Part shown: positions 23,873 through 35,471 of the stretch, piece after piece
Layout of the letters: the number at the start of each line of letters is the position of its first letter
Position numbering within the stretch: the first letter of the stretch is position 1
From: Nothopassalora personata
Lineage: Eukaryota > Ascomycota > Dothideomycetes > Mycosphaerellales > Mycosphaerellaceae
Assembly: GCA_033816765.1 (NCBI GenBank)
Contig: CM066293.1
Location: 124,001 to 188,000 of the forward strand
Length of the DNA stretch: 64,000 bases
Reading direction: 5' to 3'
Made by a program: the position numbers and the translations under genes
The notes under the pieces: model-generated
The model's input: the letters and a program-made list of their open reading frames with translations, nothing else
Database searches by the model: none
Told to the model about the DNA's origin: nothing

Positions 23873-25090
23873 TGCGAGTGATGTTGTGGAGTGGTCGAAC
23901 GTTTGTTGTTGATGTTGTGTGTCAAAATTCAGCAGAAGCTCCAAGTTGAAAGTGCGTGCCCCTCAGGCGCGGGGTTCCAGTTTCTTCGCATGCACGAGCG
24001 AGAGTGGATCCCGACATATGAGCCTGACGACACGAGACTCTCGGACTGGAGGAGGAAAGGACAATGCATGGCTTGTTGCACGCGCAAGTGCGTGAAATCG
24101 CATGGGATCAAACGCCGTTGGTGAGATCAAGTACGCTGTCTGTCCACTCAGAGGAGATGTCGAACAAGTTACTGTGTCTCCTGGCCCCTACCGTTTTGTG
24201 GTACTATTCACCGGAGGGATATTTGGCCATCTTGCTGGATACTATCCTCGCACACTGCACTGTCAACGGTGTGGGCGGCTTCCGACATTCCGGACCTGTG
24301 ACGTGGTTCGAGAGTGGATCGCTGGCGGAACGCCGCCAGAGCTTGATGCTCGAATGGCTACCATCATCCCACGGGGAAGTTCTAGTGCTGCTGTAGACTT
24401 GGTGGGTGTGCTTTGAGAGCACTTGTGAAGCAGGTAGCACAATGTTTTCTGTTCACATGGACGGATCAGATCATCTTGCAAGGCAAGAGGGCACATGATC
24501 GATCAACGGCTCGAGAGTTAAGCGGCAGGGAGGTGATGGGTATGTAGCAGATAGTGCATTGATTGATTCTGAATCACAACTTTCGTGGTTGAAGAGCGGG
24601 TTGGAACTGGACGTCGAGAGTTACTCTGTGGTCGTCCGGGCACGGCTGTGTCTTTGTCTGATTATATGATCACCTGTAAGCTAAAGTCGTTCGCCATACA
24701 ACAAACGGGCGGTTGTTTCCGCGTCGCTAGAACTAGCTGTAGAGCTCCGGGAACATGTTTTCTTTAACTCTTCTCTCACAGTCCGTATGAAGTCAGTGTG
24801 ACAACCTGGTCAGCATCAGATCTCGCCACTGGCTTCCAGGTTGACTTCCTGCGACCTTTTGCTGCACCTTCGCTTGTTTCCTGCCTGCTTGCCTAGGACC
24901 TAATAAACCTGCGGCTCAACTGTGCCACCTGCCGGTCGTCCTAAAGGTTCAGCTCAGCTTACTGCAGCCAATCGCACTACAACAAAGACTTTCCTGCACG
25001 AGCATATAGGTCAGACCTTGATACATACAGTATTCCTGTAAGTTAGCGTTTGCGCCACTCTCCGTACCTTGTTTGCTGCCGAGAGCATGA
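23873..25090. other. Divergent intergenic region between EBP1-like gene and TPS2
   Basis: About 1.2 kb between genes pointing apart, with ordinary base use and no supported gene. It must hold both promoters. No stress-response element was assigned with confidence. Confidence 0.5.
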
Positions 25091-25192
25091 AGAGACGTCG
25101 CTCAATGCCAACCACGACCGCCACCTGCTGTGCGCGTCGTGGAAGGTCCCGCATCCACGCCTAGCGTCACCAACAGTGTCACTGACTTGAGC

Positions 25193-28167
25193 ATGCAGTG
25201 GGAAGCCTTCGAGCACAGTCTCGCGCTCCGAGGTTGGCAGATGTCTGGCAATGAGCGACCTTCTGCTGTGAGGCAGGAGACCGTCAACCCAGCACTAAGC
25301 GAAGAGAACCGAGTCTTGCAGAACCCCGTCACTCCAACCGTCAGCAACGAGGACAGGAACCCTTTAGCCCCATTCGTGCCGCAAGCACGCAACCCCCCTC
25401 AGCACATTCTGGAAGCTATCGGCGCCGATGGCCACGCAGACGCAGCAGCCGGTGCCCAGAACGGAGAGGACCTCCTTCGACGTCTGAGTCTGACGGGAAC
25501 CACTCCTTCAAGGCAGGAACTTCATTCTTTCGACCCACATGTGACGCATCCCAACCTGACGTTGAGTGGCAACATCATTAGTGCTGCAGTCTGCGTTCCC
25601 TACAAGATCGGATACACCACTTCTGGAGAATGGGTGGGTATCACATGACAGGTCTCTGCAAGTACATGGCTAACACAGCAGCAGGAGCTCCACCCAAGGA
25701 GAGGCACTTCGGCCTTGTTCGACTCTTTCGCATATCTGTCCTCGCCCGAGTCTCCATGGAAGCATACACTTGTCGGCTGGACAGGAGAGATAGATCGTGC
25801 TTTCAAGCGGAAGGAGCCCACTAACGCCACCAACGGCATGACATCCATGGACGCGATACCACTCAACAAGGCCTCGGCACCTATACCAGTCAACCGTGGC
25901 GAGAAGCCCATCGAACCCCATGAGCTTGCAGAGCTACACGTGCCGCTCGCAGATCGACTCAAGTTGGAGAAGCAGCTCGAGCAGCAGCAAGGTGGCCAGG
26001 TCGCGCCAGTCTGGTTGTGGGACGAGATCGACGACAATGAAGTGGCCACCTTCCGGAACCAGTCTCGATGGCGACGCTATGGCGAGCATGAGCTTTTCAC
26101 CCTCTTCCACTACAAACAGAATGAGCCAACGGATGGTCGCGATCTGCGTAAGGCCTGGGCCGACTATTACATGATGAACAAAGCTTTTGCCGATGCTATT
26201 ATCAATACCTACAAGCCCGGCGATATTGTGCTAATCCACGACTACCACCTACTGCTGCTGCCCAGTCTACTACGCCAGCGCATACCAAACATCTACATTG
26301 GGTTCTTCCTTCACGTACCATTCCCCAGCAGCGAGTACTATCGCTGCCTGACACGCCGGAAGGAGATCCTCGAAGGCATGCTAGGCGCAAACATGATCGG
26401 CTTCCAAGCGTACAGTTACGCGCGCCACTTCTCATCGTGCTGTACTCGTATCCTCGGCTTCGACTCCTCCAGTGCTGGTGTAGATGCTTACGGTGCACAC
26501 GTGCCCGTGGACGTCTTCCCAATTGGCATCAATGCAGAAGCTACTGCACAAGCGGCCTTTGGTTCGCCTGAGGTTGAACAGAAGATGAAGGGCCTTCGTG
26601 AGCTATACGAGGGGAAGAAGATAATCGTTGGTCGCGATCGCCTCGACACTGTCAGAGGTGTTGCGCAAAAGCTGCAGGCTTATGAGATCTTCCTCGAGCG
26701 GCACCCGGAATGGCACGACAAAGTGGTACTTATCCAAGTAACGTCCCCCACTAGCATTGAGGAGCGTGACGGGAAGGGCGACAAGACTGCCAACAAGATA
26801 TCTGAGCTGGTAGCCAGAATCAATGGCTCTTTTGGCTCGCTGAGCTTCACTCCAGTCCAGCACTACCCGCAGTACCTGACACAAGAAGAGTACTTCGCGC
26901 TTCTCCGGATAGCAGATCTTGGCCTAATCACCAGCGTTCGTGATGGCATGAACACCACCGCGCTGGAATATGTTGTCAGTCAGCGAGACAACCATGGTCC
27001 GCTTATCATTTCGGAGTTCTCTGGAACTGCAGGCAGCCTTGGGAACGCTATTCATATCAACCCCTGGGATCTTGGTGGCACCGCAGAGGAGATTAACGCT
27101 GCCTTGACGATGTCCGAAGACGAGAAGAGCGAGAAGCACGACTTGCTTTACAAGCATGTCACGACAAACACAGTTCAAGCTTGGACGACCAACTATGTCA
27201 AGCGACTGCTGACGAACTTGTCCTCGCATGATCAATCCATCGCCACGCCAGTCCTTGATCGTGCCAAGCTACTCACCCAGTACCGAGTCGCGGAGAGACG
27301 ACTCTTCATGTTCGACTACGACGGTACGCTAACGCCGATCGTCAAGGATCCCCAATCTGCCATTCCTTCTGACAGAGTCATCCGCACGCTCAAGACCCTG
27401 GCCTCCGACAGCCGCAACCAAGTCTGGATCATCTCCGGTCGCGACCAAGCCTTCCTCGATGAGTGGATGGGCCACATCCCTGAGCTGGGTCTTTCAGCCG
27501 AGCACGGTTCCTTCATGCGCATGCCCAACTCCCGCGACTGGATCAACCTCACCGAGACCCTCGACATGTCTTGGCAGAGTGAGGTCATCAAGGTTTTCAA
27601 CCACTACTCGGAACGTACCCAAGGCAGCTTCATCGAACGCAAGAAGATCGCTTTGACTTGGCATTATCGTAGAGCGGATCCTGAATACGGCGCGTACATG
27701 GCGCGAGAATGTCAGAAGCATCTCGAGCAGACTGTGGCAAAGAAGTGGGATGTTGAGGTTATGACCGGCAAGGCTAATCTAGAAGTGAGGCCGAGATTCG
27801 TCAACAAGGGCGAGATTGCGAAGAGGCTGGTGTTTGAGTATGGGAAGATCGCACCGGACTTTGTGCTGTGTGCTGGTGACGATTTCACTGACGAGGGCAA
27901 GTTCTCTCACATCTGACTATGGCTTGCGCACAGCTAATCTCTCTTGCAGACATGTTCCGCAGCCTCCGCCAGTCGAAGCTTCCGGAAGATCACCGCTTCG
28001 CTGTCACAGTCGGTGCGAAGACGAAGCAGACTCTGGCAACATGGCATTTGCTGGAGCCTTCTGATGTCATCTCTGTCGTGGCTCTGCTCAACGGATCTAC
28101 CGATGCGGGTAACGCTGGTGCAGTCGCAATCGTTGATGGCAGCGTGCCAGACACACGTGTGGGATAA
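25193..28167 (+). CDS. TPS2: Trehalose-6-phosphate phosphatase (Tps2/OrlA type)
   Basis: Three exons: 25,193 (first in-frame ATG; frame open from 25,091) to 25,633; 25,685-27,896; 27,950-28,167. The N-terminal part is a TPS-like glycosyltransferase domain (GNIISAAVCVPYKIGY, HDYHLLLLP, RDGMNTTALEYVV). The C-terminal part is a HAD phosphatase with FDYDGTLTP, a later SGRD, and GDDFTDED formed across the last intron. It removes phosphate from trehalose-6-phosphate, the last step of trehalose synthesis in the cytosol. In known Tps2 proteins the synthase-like domain is inactive; here RGVAQKL replaces KGVPQKL. Intron 2 uses a rare GC donor (GCAAGT). The true N-terminus is unclear: ATG 25,105 (MPTTTAT) lies one base out of frame, so a one-base error, a frameshift or an unseen upstream exon is possible. 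Confidence 0.92.
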
Positions 28168-28403
28168 AGTGGCGATGGAAAGCATTGATATATTCAGTTG
28201 CGGGCATTGCTGCTCTGGCTTTTTATCGTTGTTACCTAAGCATTAGCGTTGCATCGGCGCATTGTTCTTGATTGAGCGTGAGATGCCATAGAGCGGAACC
28301 TAGAATGACGGGCAGTTGTCTTACGAACTAGCTGATGAGTTGAAGAAGCGAAAATGAGTGATGGTGGACATGGCAGCGGCTTTCATAGCCTGAGATAGAC
28401 CCG

Positions 28404-30194
28404 CTATTCCTTCTCGAGAGGCTGAGACACCTCATACTCGCGTTGGCCTCCCGCCCCTTTCAGGCTGAGAACTTTCTCCCCGTACTCACTCAATCTCTTT
28501 CTCGGCCCAGCATAAATCTCATGACACTTTCCCACGATCGGCAACAGAAAACTGTCACCACTGCACGCCTCCCCTTCCCTCAGAGCTTGGAGATTCTTCC
28601 TACCTCTTACCTTCAGCAGATATCGCTGGTAGCTTATGGTGGTGAAGATGTGTTTGATAGCGTTGCTCTTCCTCCCCAGATCATTCTTCGGATCAGCGGG
28701 ATCCTGCAGGGTGAGGAGATAAGGCTGGAGAGGTTTGCGCTGACACATGGTCCACTGAGCTGCGCGGACTGGGTCGCCGCGTTTCAGAGCGAGTCGGTGG
28801 TAGTCTTGGTAACGCTTGTCTGCGTCGTGTTTGAGGAATTTGAATCTTGGGAACACGGCGACGCCTCGTTCTGAGGTGCGTATGCCGTAGGGGCCTGTTT
28901 CGTCGTAGTCGGTGAGGAATCGAGAGAGATGGGAGGACAATGATTTGCCTGACCAGCGTTGGCTCCGAGTGCGGTTCATTTGGGCGAGGACCATGATGAA
29001 TGTGCCGTAGGAGCCGAGGCCGCCGGCGTAAACGTCGAGGAGGCCGCGCATGGCGAGCATTGTGCGGACGATGTAGAAGAGGGGACGCAGGCAGGGCAAT
29101 TGGGCCAGATACTTTGTTGTGATTTCTTGTTGACGGGACGTCTCGGGGGAGGCGACAATCTGGATATCGATGCCGGATTCGCGGTGCTGGCAGTTGATGA
29201 TGGGGTATCGACCGGACCTGCGAAGCACCGGGATTATGTACTTGTCACTTGATTGCAACGCCGTCGCTAGGTAGTTCATTCGATTGTCCATGCGCCGTCG
29301 TATCGCTGGGCGATCAGTGGTGTCGAAGATGCGGACGTCTACGTCGGATAGTGGCATGGCCAGTCCGGTCTTCTCTGAGCCGAAGATCTCACAGCCAGTC
29401 GTTTCGCGCAACATTGTCGTGACAATGAAGTCTTGGATTTCTTCGGCAATTGCTTGTCGCGCTGCTCTTTCGACTGGCGTAGGAGTCATATACTCTGCGA
29501 ATCGTTGAATTTCCAGAGATATCATGTGGTGCCAGGGGGTTTCTCTCGTAGAGACCGCACCCGTCATGATTCTGTTTACTTCCGTCCTTGTCAAGGCCCA
29601 AGGTTCCGGAATCCCCATTCTGCTGTCATGCGGGATTATCACAGTGCCGATGTAGTCGAATTCCTGCCTGAGGACATCCTGTTGTTCCTTACTCAACTCA
29701 CGCGTCTTCTCGCGGCCTTTGCTTGTCTTCAACGACTCCATCCGATCTCTTAGCATGGCAATATGACGTTGCCAGTGACGGCTCCGTAGGCGATCCTTGA
29801 ATTTTTCGCCGGGGTTTATGGCAGGCCTCTGACTCGGCCCATCAGTCAATAGTTTATCGAGCCATCGGAGAGAGCCCTCTGTAGCAGCGGTGAAACGTGA
29901 AGGCTGCTTGTACACCACTCCGCTCTTACTCTTTCTCGACAGCACCTTTGAGACCACTTGTTCAGCGAGCTGCGGCGCTTCGCTTGGATTGTGAGGTAGA
30001 TTGCTGCGTTCTTCGCGGCCAGAAGGCGCCCCGGCGTCTGTGGCCAGAGACTGTTGCTTGGGTGTTGGGTCGTGGTCTTCGTTCTGGCGGCGATGCAACG
30101 TCGTCACGAAGGTCGAGCGGAGTGCGTTAGCCAGGCTGTAAGCATTGTAAGCGCCACAAGCACAGCGTCGTGCTGCTCTGGTACATGATTGCAT
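28404..30194 (-). CDS. Non-canonical poly(A) polymerase, probably mitochondrial
   Basis: Single exon, 596 residues. The N-terminus is Arg/Ala/Ser-rich with no acids over about 35 residues, as in a mitochondrial presequence. The nucleotidyltransferase signature GSEKTGLAMPLSDVDVRI holds Asp284 and Asp286, with the third acid in GIDIQI (Asp343). The PAP/25A-associated domain follows with GGLGSYGTFIMVL at about 391-403. This is the Trf4/Cid1-like group that adds A or U tails to RNA. The presequence suggests action in mitochondria, which is inference. It lies tail-to-tail with TPS2, with only about 240 bp between stops. Confidence 0.85.
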   Translation of the reverse strand: MQSCTRAARRCACGAYNAYSLANALRSTFVTTLHRRQNEDHDPTPKQQSLATDAGAPSGREERSNLPHNPSEAPQLAEQVVSKVLSRKSKSGVVYKQPSRFTAATEGSLRWLDKLLTDGPSQRPAINPGEKFKDRLRSRHWQRHIAMLRDRMESLKTSKGREKTRELSKEQQDVLRQEFDYIGTVIIPHDSRMGIPEPWALTRTEVNRIMTGAVSTRETPWHHMISLEIQRFAEYMTPTPVERAARQAIAEEIQDFIVTTMLRETTGCEIFGSEKTGLAMPLSDVDVRIFDTTDRPAIRRRMDNRMNYLATALQSSDKYIIPVLRRSGRYPIINCQHRESGIDIQIVASPETSRQQEITTKYLAQLPCLRPLFYIVRTMLAMRGLLDVYAGGLGSYGTFIMVLAQMNRTRSQRWSGKSLSSHLSRFLTDYDETGPYGIRTSERGVAVFPRFKFLKHDADKRYQDYHRLALKRGDPVRAAQWTMCQRKPLQPYLLTLQDPADPKNDLGRKSNAIKHIFTTISYQRYLLKVRGRKNLQALREGEACSGDSFLLPIVGKCHEIYAGPRKRLSEYGEKVLSLKGAGGQREYEVSQPLEKE

Positions 30195-30767
30195 GAAGAT
30201 GTATTGTGTCGTTGGAAAAACAGCTCATGTAGCTTGAAGTTTTGACGTGCAGCTCACGAGCCGGAAGTGCAGTCCGCGTTCGCTTGTCTAGGCGGGTCTC
30301 CGTCGGTTTCATGGTACAGTATCGCAACGATGATGACAACACATGGTAAAGCAATAGAATGATGTATTGAGTACATGCATAGAATTCCAAGGTTCAACAG
30401 TAGCTTTGGGTATCGTACATAACATTCGTAAACAAAGAAACCTGTCCTGTCACGACTTTTGCGTCGTTGTAATGATCGTCTGGCCTTGCCACGCCTCCCT
30501 CTCTTGCCCGACTTCCGACCCATCAACGAGAGCTTCGGGACCACTCTCTGTGCTCGTTCCACTGTGTTGTATCGTCGAGCTTTTGTCCTGCCGGCGCCAG
30601 TCCCAGCTGACTCGTCGTGGCTCGTCAGGCATTCCGTTGCCAGTGTAGCTCACTGTTTGTCGCGTGAGCCATGGAGTCCCTGCGCAATCTCGATACATAT
30701 CTGCCACACCCCAGCGCTGTCGTCAAGCTGCAGCCATCGCTCCACCGTCACCAGTGAGTCTGGCAAC
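30195..30767. other. Intergenic, no gene recognised
   Basis: Upstream region of the poly(A) polymerase gene and 3' side of the small ORF. Open frames here show no domain. Confidence 0.4.
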
Positions 30768-30989
30768 CTAAAAGATGATCCTCGACTTCCGCTTGCTGCC
30801 AGCCTTGCTGTTGCTGCTCCCGAAACTGCTCGTCGAGGATTTCATGCTCGTAGGCGAAGGCTGGTATTGGTATTCTCCGTCCACATAGATCGCGTTGGAG
30901 CAGAATGTTGTTCGCTTGTTTCGTTGTGTGTATCGTTGTTCGAGTTTGTAGATGTCGTACTTGGCGCGCAATTTGTCGAGGAAGCCCAT
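30768..30989 (-). CDS. Small basic protein of unknown function (73 aa)
   Basis: Frame from ATG 30,989 with start MGFLDKLRAKYDIYKLEQRY, a short amphipathic helix, then a Ser/Lys-rich tail ending SKRKSRIIF. Position 2 is Gly, but Phe at 3 and Leu at 4 do not settle whether it is N-myristoylated. No family recognised. Tidy amino-acid use and a start lacking upstream coding sense argue for a real gene; length leaves doubt. Confidence 0.45.
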   Translation of the reverse strand: MGFLDKLRAKYDIYKLEQRYTQRNKRTTFCSNAIYVDGEYQYQPSPTSMKSSTSSFGSSNSKAGSKRKSRIIF

Positions 30990-33475
30990 TGTGAGAATGT
31001 AATTTTGTCCTGAGGACGATTGATGAACGGACGCGGAGAGGGCTTTTGGCTGAGTCGTGAGCCAAGGTGTCGTAAATAGATGGCGATGATAGTGGAGAGG
31101 TCGAGGTTTGACCAACAGCTCCTGTGAAGTCCTGTTGTTGGAGGATAGATTGAAGCAAATTGGTTTCTGTTTCAAGTGACTCGGTGGTTTTATGTTTCTG
31201 GCAAAGATGGCACAAGGTTCGATGAACGTTTTTGACGTTTGAGGTGCTTAATCTGTGTGATTGAAGAAGTATGTTGCTCTACGTTCTCAAGGTGAACAAG
31301 ACCTGCTGCTGTGCCCGTTCCTCAAGGCTGATCTACAGGGAAGAGAATACACGAAGAGAGATGAGACCAGCCGAGCGTGTCGTCGACCGCCCGGTAAGAC
31401 GCGGAGTTTGTGGACCTGGCCTGGGTGTTTGTACAGTAACGTGGAAGGGAAGATCCCTATCCTAGCAAACCTTGCCGGTACTAATCTCACTTGGTTGCCT
31501 GATCCGGACGCACATAAATGAATTTTACCCCAATGTTGCGTTTCGTTGATACTGTGGAGCCTTGCTGATGAGGCGGTCTGTCGTAGCACGTAGCGACTTT
31601 TTTTGTCACCTCCTTGCACTGCTATGGAACATCGGAGGCACCGGTCTTCTTTCGCAACATGCTACTGTAGGAGTGTTGTCGGGGGGACTTCGAAAGTGGA
31701 AAAGCACGGCGATGTGGGCAAGGCATGTGGGATTTTCCAGAAGCACCCCACGAGACGTTCCTGCGAACCCGCATTCGTGACAGAAGTTCGAGCTGCCATC
31801 CGCACATCGTCTGAGGCGCGAAGCTCGCAGATTGGCGAGATGCCTGAGCTGAGAGGCAAGGAGTGAGACGCATTACGATCCAGAGGTGATGTCGGATGCT
31901 AGCTCTTGCTTGTCTGCGATCGGAAACTTCGCTGGACTTCTCTGACAGCTGACGAGGCTGTACCGAGGCAGGATGCATATAGATGACCTCAGATGTCACT
32001 ATAAACAGAAGAGAAACGTCGCCTCTTCGAAGAGTTGTTGCCCCATCCAGCACAAGACGAGACCGAGCCCAGACACGACCCTGACCAGAAAGAGCTGTGG
32101 TGTTACTTCAGACATGCCATGGCGAGAAGCATGGCTCGCCATGGCTCGCCAGAAGACAGTGACCTTGGACGCCGTACCTGCGAACAAACGCTGGATACGT
32201 CGGTCCAGGTCGAGCAGCTGTACGACTCCGAGGAGGAAAGGACTTCAAAATTTACACAAAAACCGCCAGCTGGAGGAGTTGCCGTGCGATAAATGACCCG
32301 CCACCGAAGATATCACCTCTACGTGCTCATACAAGGACTGATGGCAGTACACGCTATAACGGCTCCTCCAGCTGTTTCGTGGGAGCATGCAGAACATCTG
32401 CAGAGAGCATACATGATGATCAGATACGTTGCGCGCCAACAACCATCGTTTGACACTGGCGTTCTTTCCATTCTTCATACTTCCCTTCACAAACTCCTGA
32501 AATCCAGGTCCAAACTCGATTGACTACATTGCATTTCTCCCGCCACTTACGGCAAAAAGATACAATCGCAACCACAGACATGCACGGACTCCGCGAGCAG
32601 ATCATGCGCAAGTCTCGCTCACAATGTCTGACGTCCATCGTATACTGACCTCTTCACAGCAAACGCCGCCTTCATCTTCCCCTGGCACACCACCTCCGTC
32701 TAAGGTCCCACCACCGAGCCATCTGACATCTTCGACATGGTCATCTTCGCGGGTCCAACCTCTTCCAACGGGAACAACAGATACCGCGCCGTCCTCGTCT
32801 ACGGTTCTATGAACAAGCGCGAGACTATCTTGGGTGGTGCTCTGGTTCACAGCAAGATCGCTGCACTCGAGAAGCCGCTTAATCATCTGTGTCAGCTCAC
32901 TACTGGTGGTGATGGCATAGCGTTGGAGAGCTCGCCGGCGGCGGTTGATGAGGTAGACGATGGCGTTATGTGACAGCTAAAAGCACGGAATTATGAAGGA
33001 TGGAGCGATGTCGGAGTGGGACTAGACAGAACATGGCGAGAACATGATATGAGGTGGAGCGTGAATAAGTAAATCCTCGAAGCAAGCAAGGGTGCAGAGC
33101 CTCAGGACACAGATCTATCAGTAGGCCCCTGCAGTGAATGGTGCGCGGGCATGAAAGTCGCAAAGATTTGAACTTCCTCGCAGGGTAGACGGTCGAAGCT
33201 TCTGAGTAGAGCTGTGAAATTGACAATTTTCGCCACTTCTCTCCCGTGTCCAGCATCTTCTTCACTACCATCTACAGAACGCATCCCTCTACAATGGGCA
33301 CTATACCTTTGAGAAAGACCAAGGCATCGAGTAGCAGTTCTATGGGGCGCGGAGGGAAGGCATGTCCATAAGAGGGAAATGTGCATCGATCGGAGCGAGA
33401 AAGGGACAATGCTATAGCTCAACGGTTGCAGTACGTCTTCGTGCTCAGCAGCAACGATACACTGACGGAACACAC
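30990..33475. other. Long intergenic stretch, weak ORFs only
   Basis: About 2.5 kb of ordinary base use. Open frames of 60-140 codons on both strands show no recognised domain; the best is 32,737-32,973. It may hold an unrecognised spliced gene. Confidence 0.35.
32737..32973 (+). CDS. Weak 78-codon ORF
   Basis: Starts MVIFAGPTSSNGNNRYRAVL from an ATG; a possible acceptor (CTCTTCACAG) lies 80 bp upstream, but the joined frame meets a stop. No family recognised. Confidence 0.2.
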   Translation: MVIFAGPTSSNGNNRYRAVLVYGSMNKRETILGGALVHSKIAALEKPLNHLCQLTTGGDGIALESSPAAVDEVDDGVM

Positions 33476-35471
33476 CTAGCTCTTCTCGACTTGACTAACA
33501 ATAATGTCGCCACCCTTATCAGACCCAATCGATCTTCCTCGCTCAGCTGAGCTGCGCTCCAGATCAGTCTCCTTACCGCTCTGTGGCACAGCACCGAAGA
33601 GCTCGTCCATTCTCTCGAGCGAAATACCCTTGGTCTCGGGAATCAAGAACCAAGTGAAGACAAACATGGTGAAGCAGAAGCTTCCGTAGATGAAGTAAGC
33701 CCTGTAGTGGAGTCAGTAAGGTCACGTGAGGGTCGAAACGTGGCGAGACATACCCATATCCGCCTCGACCAACCGTGGCGATCATGTTCGGTGTAGCGCG
33801 AGCGACCACGAAGTTGAAGAGCCATTGCGTAGCAGCACCAAGAGCAACGTTCATGGCTCGGATTCTGGCAGTCGGGATCTCAGATCTAGTTCAGGGTCAG
33901 TGATCATGTACTCGCTCCTTTTCGCTCTTAGCCACTTACACATAGATCCAGCACACTGGTCCCCAACCGAATTGAAAGAAGACTGCAAAGAGATAGATGC
34001 ACACAACGGCAACGTATCCAGCAGCCGGGATAGGGACACCTGCCTGCGGAGGCGCAATGCGAATGTAGATGCCGATGTAGAACATGCACAAGCCTTGAGC
34101 GATCGAAGTCCACAACAGACTTCTTCGTCGACCGAGGGAGTCGGCAGCCAAAGCCAAGAAGAGAGCGCATCCGACCATCTTGAGGACGCCGTAGATACCG
34201 GTAGCAAATAGAGATGGGGCAGTTCCTGTCAGTCCGAGGTTGGTGAAGATCTGGGGTGCGTCTAAAAGGAGAGCTAAGGTCAGCAGGTGTTTAAGACGGA
34301 GAGAAATGTCCCTAGAACCCTTCATTTACTCACAGTAATTGATAGCATTGGTGCCCGTCATTTGCTGGCATATCATAAGGCCGACGGTAATGAGAGCACG
34401 CTTGCGGTTGCCTGGAATGGTCCACATCTCTTTGAGAAGATCTTTGGCTGTGGAACCTCCCACAAGGCGTCGCTCGTACTCAAGCTGGTCGAACATCTCT
34501 TTCATCTCTGTCTGGACGTAGTCGTGAGTCGTTGGCAGGTTTCGTAGGCGGGAGAGGACGGTGGTGGATTCTTCCCAGCGATCTTGACGTGCCAGCCTGT
34601 TGTCTGTCAGCAGAATGAAGGCGTAGTACTGCTTGACTGCTACATACCACCGGGGTGTCTCAGAACTAAAGAACATTCCGAAGAACAGAATAATAGCTGG
34701 TAGTCCTTGCAGAGCCAATGGTACAACGTATTGGACAGTGCCAGAGCTGTGAAGTAACATGCCGTAGTTGATCCAGAATGCGATACACACGCCGGTAACA
34801 ATGAAGAACTGGTACATGCCAGTAAGAGCACCACGAATGGCACGAGGTGCGTTCTCGGAGGTGTACAGAGGCGTGATCATAGAGGCACAACCGACACCCA
34901 CACCAGCGATGAATCTAGCCACTAACATTAGCCATGTCAACAAGTCCTTAATGTGCTTGTGTTTGACATACCTGCCAATGTACATAACGGGAAAGTGTCC
35001 AGTGGCTCCGGCCTGCATAGCCGCGCCTAGTGTTGCAAAGCAAGCGGCAATCATCAAGCCACATCGACGACCGAGCTTGTCGGCGAGGTAGGAGGCGACG
35101 AGCGCACCGAGGAAGCAACCAGCTTGGAGGGTAGAGACGATGTTGGCTTCGAGGTTTGCTGAGAGGGTCGGATTCTCCTTCGCCTTAGGCAGACCATACT
35201 TGCTTCGGGCTGTCAGCAGTGTGACACTCGAATCGCTCTGGACGTACTTACGCTCGGAAGGGATCGAGCTTCAACACCCCCCCGATGATGCCAGTGTCCA
35301 TTCCGAACAGCATACCACCGAAACAGGCCTGACGTTGTCAGCCAGCTGTCATATGCTAAGCAGAAGCCTGAAACCAACGCTGGCACAGAGCAGGAATACT
35401 CTGAAGTTGTAGATCTCTTTCGGATCATGCTTGACTGCATCGTTACGGATGATCTTCTCAATGATAGCCAT
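33476..35471 (-). CDS. MFS sugar/quinate permease
   Basis: Eight exons: 35,471-35,379; 35,328-35,252; 35,202-34,972; 34,914-34,648; 34,596-34,334; 34,261-33,940; 33,885-33,754; 33,701-33,476. Frames join throughout to about 536 residues. It shows the sugar-porter marks: GMDTGIIGG in helix 1, DKLGRR after helix 2, SETPRWL after helix 6, [17 protein letters not shown] in helix 7, DSLGRRRSL, and [15 protein letters not shown] after helix 12. The start [10 protein letters not shown] resembles quinate permeases (QutD/Qa-y) as much as hexose carriers, so the substrate is open. It sits in the plasma membrane. Divergent from the MCT-like permease, with a shared 1.4-kb promoter region. Confidence 0.9.
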
